Below are positions 61,101 to 64,000 of a DNA stretch of 64,000 bases, one piece after another. The stretch is from Solen grandis. Lineage: Eukaryota; Mollusca; Bivalvia; Adapedonta; Solenidae. The position numbers were made by a program, and so were the translations under genes. Position 1 is the stretch's first letter. Each line of letters begins with the position of its first letter. The stretch spans positions 31,376,088-31,440,087 of the forward strand of contig CM037783.1 in the NCBI GenBank assembly GCA_021229015.1, in the 5' to 3' direction. The notes beneath the pieces are model-generated. The model had not been told where the DNA came from. It was given only the letters and a program-made list of their open reading frames with translations, and ran no database searches.

Positions 61101-63667
61101 ACATTATATTGCAATACGATTAATCTGTATCAATATTTTTCTTAGTAAAAACATAATTATAAATGAAGAAAAATAGATGTAGATAGAAATAAATATTTTA
61201 TGTACAAACTGGTCTAGTTAACATCAATATATGAGACCCAGAAAAGATTGTAAATTATGGATAGTCAACACAGAATGTAAACTACTGAAAGCCAGCTTAG
61301 AATGTAAAATAAAATTATGGATAGCCAACACAGAATGTAAATTACTGAACTCCAGCTTAGAATGTAAATTATGGATAGCCAATACAGAATATAAAGCCAG
61401 CTTAGAATGTAAATTATGGATATCAACCATAGCATGTAAATTACTAAGGTCTCAGAGAGCCAAATGTTCTACCTATGCCCTCTTACCGTATATATTTTTC
61501 AAAAACCGTTCTCAGCATTGGAAACTTTAGACGAATATTTATACGAACAAGTCTTGTACTTCATTTGATTGAAAACATGTTTACACTTAATTTGGAATAT
61601 TGAACAAGATTGCAAATATGTTAAAAATGTAAAATGAAGAACGACAGACAGACAAAGACAGGGACCGCGATTATAACTTCTACGCATTTATACTTGTACT
61701 TCTACGTATTTATACATGTTTTGTGCCCAGGTGTTTGTGACGGTAAAGGCAGTGAATGGGGCGGGACTGGGTACCAGCGTATATTCTAACGGTGTCTACA
61801 TGTCGTACCTGAGTCAGGGTCTGCCACCGCTGTCTCACATTGGTGTCTGGGATGCGCACGAGAAAGCGTTTGGTGATATGTAAGTGCAAAAAATGAATTA
61901 AAGAGTTAATATTTTGTAGAAAACTATGTAAAAAAGAAACTATGAAGAAACATGTACATGTTTCTCGAGATACAATGCATAAACTATAATAGGCGATAAT
62001 CCGAAGACTTACTACCCATGGCATTTTATATACAATTATGTAGTCACTCAGTAGCTCAAGCCCCGAGGTATTCCAACGTCGCTCCTAGGAATATAGGATT
62101 TTCTGGATATCGAGATTCATTTGGATATGACTGTTGTTAAAATGTATATATACCTATCTTGAGTCCATTACCGTCAACATTGTTCACCATTGAATATGTC
62201 TTAGACTAAACGCAAACGTTATAAGCCTATAAGAAAAAAAAGGAAGAATAACGAGGAAAGAACATACATTGTTACAGACAATACCAGACTGATGATACCG
62301 GGATAGAATCTGGATGGGACATGTCCGGAGATCCATGTCCAGTGGTTAAGTACGAGTGGTCGATCGAACGGACGGACGGAACCGTGATACAAGAGTGGCT
62401 GGATATGGGAGGTACGTTATTCGTAGTTCTTTTTTCTGAATTTGAACACATGTTCAATATGCACTACTTTGATCTTCTCTTGTTTAAGTATAATCAAGTG
62501 TATTGTGCACTGTATACCGTCTGATTGTTTGACCTTATGGAAAACATAATGTACCTAGCACTTAAGTCAAACATGTCCGACTATAGATGATTGTGGGTTC
62601 GAACCCGTTGTGGGCAAGGATATGTCATGACCTTTCCAGGCGCAAAGTACTGGTTTAACCCAGGCACCGTAAATAAGGATACGTTGAAGTTGCATTAACA
62701 TATTCCCAATCGACGTAAAACTTATAAGTTTAAACAAATTGCTCATATAACTCAGTAAAAGGGCTTTTTTCTTTAAATTTTCTCAGTATCAACCCACGGC
62801 TCAAACGACCAACTAGACCTAGAGGAAGGTGCTCGCTATTACTCCCTGGTCCGCGTTACAAACGCGTTCGGCTACCGCTACACCATGCGGTCTGACGGCG
62901 TCACCGTAAGTTCATTTCCTCTTCTGCCCGGCTACGTCTATGATGGCTACGTGTCGGGTTATGATCTGTCGGTACTGCCGTCCAAGGCGATGGTGATGGC
63001 CAACTGGGACGGGTTTGGGGAACTGAGACGAGACGTCAAGCTAGAGGACATACTGAAAGGTATTACATGTGGGTTTTCACTATTTACTAAGGAGAGCTTC
63101 TAAACCTTTTGGGATATGAATGTTTTATACTGATAAAAATGCACTGTCTACGAGTAATATGAGGAAGAACAATTCAGTATTTTTGTTTCAAAATTAAATG
63201 ATACATTTTAGAAAATGTAGTATTTCTAAAAAAAACTCATTCAATTGAATTTCTCGGTAAGGTTTTCCCTGTGCTTTCTTAAAATACAATTGTTTATACA
63301 TCAATACCTTAGATTTTGATAGGCACTGGTTTCCATTATTTAATCACATTTACATAATAGTTTCAAGAACCGATGTATACTACTGCAGGTAACAGAGGTA
63401 TCGACCAAGGAAAGGAGAAGGACTCAAGTCAGGAGATCTCGTACTACGAAGTGGCTCTCGGTACAGACCGCCGACTTCCAAACACTAGGGACAATATTGT
63501 ACCATTCACTAACGTTATGCTGAACACATCGGTTACTTTCCGGGACCTGGAACTGGTTCCTGGATTCGCTGTGTATTACTTCACAGTGAGAGCACACAGC
63601 GCCTCCTACTCTACCGCTACTGTGACGTCAAATGGCTTCTACGTGAGCTCAGAGGGTGGCGTCTTAG
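31923..63667 (+). CDS. Giant multi-domain extracellular protein, Apple plus FN3-like repeats (partial)
   Basis: Forty-three exons join in frame: 31923-32087, 32151-32309, 32512-32718, 33423-33465, 33773-33945, 34158-34220, 34385-34588, 34867-35071, 37075-37174, 37377-37536, 37945-38171, 38730-38892, 39144-39369, 39818-40034, 41849-42055, 42240-42543, 42980-43209, 43631-43814, 43962-44082, 44355-44449, 45243-45428, 46001-46181, 47184-47350, 49184-49311, 49567-49834, 50093-50264, 52369-52609, 53214-53331, 53558-53733, 54278-54437, 56988-57185, 57522-57740, 57931-58090, 58364-58614, 58786-58916, 59470-59633 (true end 59623), 59933-60148, 60460-60553, 60850-60967, 61731-61879, 62278-62411, 62787-63059, 63389-63667. 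This gives over 2,540 residues (numbered here from 31925). Order: Cys-rich repeats, RKRR, helical and Gly-rich middle, Apple-like exon, FN3-like modules. Most introns are phase 1. Both ends are missing. The role is unknown; many cysteines and N-x-S/T sites suggest an extracellular protein. I do not know a name for it. Confidence 0.85.
35072..37074 (+). other. Intron 8 of the giant gene
   Basis: Two kilobases without exons. An AT run followed by GT repeats lies at 36201-36244. No SINE was recognised. The 107-codon frame from 36175 runs through the simple repeat and is rejected. Confidence 0.4.
37075..40034 (+). CDS. Giant gene, segment 2: helical region and Gly-rich hydrophobic region (residues 407-770)
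   Basis: Six exons with phases 0,1,0,1,2,0. Residues 407-570 look helical and acidic (VAQMVENGATEQDIEEYI, MLGTANSAIDQADRMFIVGE, QLADMTIGDIEALLHKNKID). Residues 570-700 change to long alternating hydrophobic, glycine-rich stretches (FKKDFLLGGFIYVSFGGFGA, GATVVPYGGLTCYGEFGVGF, LLYGKIRLEGDILDLRFPTA), then LELTPISLSLYGLVTLEIDL. The segment closes with a low-complexity acidic-proline linker, TKEEDTSPPVFSNPVSNP. This resembles amphipathic beta sheets of lipid-binding or barrel-like proteins in pattern only; no family is claimed. An ATG frame from 39717 extends exon 39818-40034 leftwards but skips the well-formed acceptor TTCCAG at 39817. Confidence 0.8.
40068..41135 (+). repeat. Dispersed bivalve-type repeat with internal tandem units
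   Basis: It opens with TTAGCTCATCTGAGCACAAG, AGTTATTAGGGTCACCCTGT and CGTCGTCCGTCGT, and closes with GTAAGCTTATGTACTCTGGT and GAGTAATCTAGGGCCATATG. Between lie about five diverged units of some 160 bp with ATAAAGTTGATCCCATGA, AAATGAGACC and TAGAATTAATTTCTTTTGGC. The two ends are those of a repeat I associate with molluscs (from memory). It fills most of the intron 40035-41848. Confidence 0.68.
41849..42543 (+). CDS. Giant gene, segment 3: first beta-sandwich module (residues 771-941)
   Basis: Two exons (41849-42055, 42240-42543) join in phase 0. The text begins SGVSRRDTPQCDVRQLPYKD, with DVRFFLDVGTVRSGSDVL in the middle, AQNSAGVRSSVQCKLETY, then YDVTPPTGRLTSDF near residue 885. V-D/x-TPP-x-G is the linker that recurs before each later module, and FA-NSAG is the usual FN3-like F-G region (compare VRALNKVEFGG further on). 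The SRR pair at the start is a possible second basic cleavage site. Confidence 0.8.
42980..43209 (+). CDS. Giant gene, segment 4: PAN/Apple-like exon (residues 941-1017)
   Basis: A single exon, phase 1 to phase 0. It carries PFKIERSMVTVGDCARECVE, then IDHCVSFNFDFGSSGTCEL. The order C-x3-C-x6-C-x-SFNF-x6-C-x-L follows the PAN/Apple pattern (a helix with DCxxxC, then CxxFxF and a final CEL), although the sequence is somewhat shorter than usual. Apple domains bind proteins or glycans outside the cell. The exon borders match the domain borders, typical of extracellular exon shuffling, but the two border phases differ. Confidence 0.7.
43631..46181 (+). CDS. Giant gene, segment 5: post-Apple region (residues 1018-1273)
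   Basis: Five exons, 43631-43814, 43962-44082, 44355-44449, 45243-45428, 46001-46181, phases 1,2,1,1,2. The first gives DGLFCHYERLDVGHSIEFSY and NFLYFVNLDLTNALGYRNII, a lectin-like or jelly-roll-like pattern that I cannot name. The next hold FCRGINPDIHNHRAVIDGMG. From 45243 the FN3-like plan returns: ANWDGFRDNETGILTYSLSF, then LESGDYYTTVRALNKVEFGG. A family A SINE tail (45603-45692) sits in the intron before the last exon. Confidence 0.8.
45603..45692 (+). mobile_element. SINE (family A) 3' fragment
   Basis: GGCAGCACTGTATCTGTCTC, AAGTAGACGTCGTCTCCAAA and TGACTGAAATACTGTCGGTG, then GGGACGTTAAATCCAACAAA with an ACAAAC tail. Only the last 90 bases of the family are present. It is inside an intron of the giant gene. 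Confidence 0.8.
47184..50264 (+). CDS. Giant gene, segment 6: FN3-like modules (residues 1274-1518)
   Basis: Exons 47184-47350, 49184-49311, 49567-49834 and 50093-50264. The second holds IIVDISPPNAGTIFDGPLVK; the third has CFNWADFYDPDSGISSYVVG and HTYYVYVLANNGGINMRN; the fourth has VRVDLTPPILGSVVDWDL and LQWKDFYDPESGIREYFVKV. The linker (VD-TPP-x-G), the C-strand word W-x-DFYDP-SGI-Y and the YY-V-A-N-G strand make one FN3-like module. The acceptor at 49566 could be replaced by one at 49587; both keep the frame. An L2-like LINE fragment lies in the intron between the first two exons. Confidence 0.82.
47543..48872 (+). mobile_element. L2/CR1-like LINE fragment, 3' end
   Basis: The reading starts near 47543 (TIDKANETVTIARVENCLQE, IESWMNCNMLKLNAEKTEVI, the region after the RT catalytic box), then changes frame near 47820 and goes on as RQIGHIRKYLTDDATKVLVN, YCNSLLQGTPKSILNKLQNV, QNTAARLITKTSRYDHITPV, LKELHWLPVQSRIQYKILTL and FAYAAPKLWNSLPVGIR to a stop at 48349-48351. 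The 3' part ends with GTAAAGCACTTTTGAACGTA, GTGCTATATAAATGTGGTAT and an (ATA)n run, the tail style of L2-type elements. The frame break and lack of the N-terminal RT show that it is dead. Confidence 0.86.
48361..48516 (+). repeat. Three tandem units of about 55 bp in the LINE 3' UTR
   Basis: The unit TTTGGTTTGTCATCTTTTAG, ATGACATCAGTTTCAGTTGG, TCACTACTGTA occurs three times with one or two changes each. Every unit holds a small hairpin, GTCATC-TTTTA-GATGAC. Confidence 0.85.
50022..50067 (+). repeat. (AT)n microsatellite
   Basis: About 22 AT dinucleotides, 25 bases before the acceptor of the exon at 50093. Similar AT runs lie at 34601-34649 and 36201-36228, each in introns of the same gene. 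Confidence 0.9.
50317..50853 (+). mobile_element. Nonautonomous inverted-repeat DNA element, copy 2
   Basis: The left end TAAAAGCAGCTCGTTCACAA is inverted at the right end as TTTGAACGAGCTGCTTTAAA. Inside, ATGCAACATTCCATGATAGT, GAATTTACTACCCGGAACTG, GATGCCATGTTGCGGAATGT, CCCTGAAGTGGGTGTTTACG and GACCTACACTTGTCCACTTT follow the same order as copy 1 at 18185-18682. It fills the start of the intron 50265-52368; the remaining 1.5 kb there has no feature. Confidence 0.85.
52369..54437 (+). CDS. Giant gene, segment 7: FN3-like modules (residues 1519-1750)
   Basis: Exons 52369-52609, 53214-53331, 53558-53733 and 54278-54437, phases 0,1,0,1. Words seen: EVKSIVKATNEALNEIQTES, GFVVDLTPPEVKRLGDG; ALCLNFDLIDPESGIDHFKF; GHIYNFRLGALNRAGMLAIY, VMIDMTPPD; VVDGYVWSSDHTGIPASWLA and DHESGLSAVQYTIGTTK. 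The first exon is unusual for its long charged part (EWSRFARNAANAEWKNFHLK), likely an extended loop or helix in that module. The linker TPP, DPESGI and A-N-x-A-G words keep the order seen in the other modules. Confidence 0.83.
54438..56987 (+). other. Intron of the giant gene, 2.5 kb
   Basis: No exon is recognised. A plus-strand frame at 55253-55531 (92 codons) matches nothing. A CTTT tetranucleotide run lies at 56611-56640, and a decayed minus-strand family A SINE body lies at about 56735-56860 (GGCATGATTTTAGACCCAGT, CACATTATCCTTATACTAGT, GATGAGCGCCAAGAACAATA). Confidence 0.4.
56988..58614 (+). CDS. Giant gene, segment 8: FN3-like modules (residues 1750-2026)
   Basis: Exons 56988-57185, 57522-57740, 57931-58090 and 58364-58614, phases 1,1,2,1. 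Words seen: GGNDIKDWTVLQTMERDAFL, YYVTVKVRNGANLWSDSVTS, IIVVAEDSAGIAFDGPLKRI; GIVAFDWAIGTTPEGEDVKP; VELDPGVRYYTTVRAVTNAG, DGFIVDTTPPVVTMDSVSTE; SWSYNETEVMDWSLPDNIV. The linker before 57522 is degenerate (VAEDSAG in place of VD-TPP-G). A TTGA microsatellite is at 58164-58189 in the intron. Confidence 0.84.
58786..60967 (+). CDS. Giant gene, segment 9: FN3-like modules (residues 2027-2263)
   Basis: Exons 58786-58916, 59470-59623, 59933-60148, 60460-60553 and 60850-60967, phases 0,1,1,2,0. Words seen: VSVYARNKAGLVGSAVAPAV, VVQDSTAPTIGLVTCSRYVQ; IQCSWTGFVDPESEIKHYFI; ILYATVTAMNNIGLNTSAYS, ITVDDTPPTSGVVVELSSTA; ISVAWTKFVDDESAIS; FEIAVGTSPGGSQILPFQEI. In the second, ESE replaces ESG. A decayed minus-strand family A SINE lies at about 58965-59150, in the first intron of this group. 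Confidence 0.84.
61215..61450 (+). repeat. Tandem repeat in intron, unit about 37 bp
   Basis: Repeats of AGCTTAGAATGTAAATTATG, GATAGCCAACACAGAATGTA and AATTACTGAACTCC in alternating order, with deletions. Open frames on both strands across it are repeat-driven. Confidence 0.72.
61731..63667 (+). CDS. Giant gene, segment 10: FN3-like modules to the window edge (residues 2264-2542)
   Basis: Exons 61731-61879, 62278-62411, 62787-63059 and 63389-63667, phases 2,1,1,1. Words seen: VFVTVKAVNGAGLGTSVYSN; VVKYEWSIERTDGTVIQEWL; LEEGARYYSLVRVTNAFGYR, LLPGYVYDGYVSGYDLSVLP, MANWDGFGELRRDVKLEDIL; SYYEVALGTDRRLPNTRDNI, FRDLELVPGFAVYYFTVRAH. The PG-V-DG then A-N-W-D-G-F words mirror the exon group at 44355-45428, so the protein has a second copy of that longer plan. 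The last exon ends at GTATTT with phase 1, so the coding sequence continues past 64000. Confidence 0.84.
62560..62735 (+). mobile_element. tRNA-derived SINE (family D), intron copy
   Basis: B-box GTGGGTTCGAACCCGTTGTG, then GATATGTCATGACCTTTCCA, GGCGCAAAGTACTGGTTTAA, CCCAGGCACCGTAAATAAGG and CCCAATCGACGTAAAACTTA with a GTTTAAAC-like end. It matches the element at 15552-15738, but the A-box side is poorly kept. Confidence 0.7.
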
Positions 63668-64000
63668 GTATTTAACATGCATGCATGTTAAAATGCGATC
63701 GTGATATTAAAAAAAAATGGAATAAATAACTGCTTGCTTTTACTTAAGCAAGAAAACATGGGCAAATCGTGTTTTGTCCAGTTAGGATCATTCTACAAGT
63801 TTTCAAAATTCCCAACCATTCCTTGATTATGATAATTTCCTCTTGGGAAATCGGGTACAGTCGATTTAGTATGAAATGGTATAGCCCATCTAAGAAGAAG
63901 TAACGAAAAATACATTAAAAAAATGAAAATTAAAAATTCTGCTGAGACATGTTTTTTTTTTTGTTTATACAACGGTGTGCTCATTCGATTATGTATTTTC

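Noticed and set aside
61224..61530. Open frames on both strands with repeated ECKLWIANT or LHSKL words
   Set aside because: They are translations of an intronic tandem repeat.

Overview
The window is animal nuclear DNA, most likely from a bivalve mollusc. It is AT-rich, its genes are split by introns, and it is full of tRNA-derived SINEs, LINE fragments, small inverted-repeat elements and simple repeats of the kind found in bivalve genomes. The bivalve call rests on repeat style and protein resemblance recalled from memory, so it is an inference. The six-frame reading shows only fragments; the genes below were rebuilt by joining exons at AG/GT splice sites whose codon phases agree.

Three protein genes can be supported. 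(1) On the minus strand, 7800 to 1474, five exons encode a protein of about 204 residues that is almost entirely an FBA domain (the sugar-binding domain of FBXO2/FBXO6/NCCRP1 proteins), with no F-box. (2) On the minus strand, 20026 to 13950, four exons encode an enoyl-CoA isomerase/hydratase family enzyme. Its last exon carries a one-base excess in an A7 run; without it the protein would end in SKL, a peroxisomal targeting signal. (3) On the plus strand, from about 31.9 kb to beyond the right edge, at least 43 phase-consistent exons encode a giant protein of more than 2,540 residues. It has N-terminal cysteine-rich repeats, an RKRR furin-like site, a glycine-rich hydrophobic middle, a PAN/Apple-like exon and a long series of fibronectin-III-like modules marked by D-x-TPP and DPESGI motifs. 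Both ends are incomplete: no convincing start or signal peptide is seen, and the last exon ends on an open splice donor.

Between and inside the genes lie mobile and repeated DNA: at least four tRNA-derived SINE families (several with target-site duplications), a LINE fragment nested inside a SINE, an L2/CR1-like LINE 3' end in an intron of the giant gene, two copies of a 0.5-kb inverted-repeat element 32 kb apart, two further foldback/MITE-like elements, a 1.53-kb tandem duplication next to a 107-bp palindrome (25.6 to 28.8 kb), a 24-bp minisatellite (14.9 to 15.5 kb) and AGGTCA-rich tandem repeats (8.4 to 9.2 kb). A 100-base assembly gap lies at 28957-29056, between the duplication and the giant gene.

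The three genes show no sign of working together; this is an ordinary gene-sparse stretch of animal chromosome. The most unusual content is the N-terminal half of the giant protein and the frameshifted SKL terminus of the isomerase.
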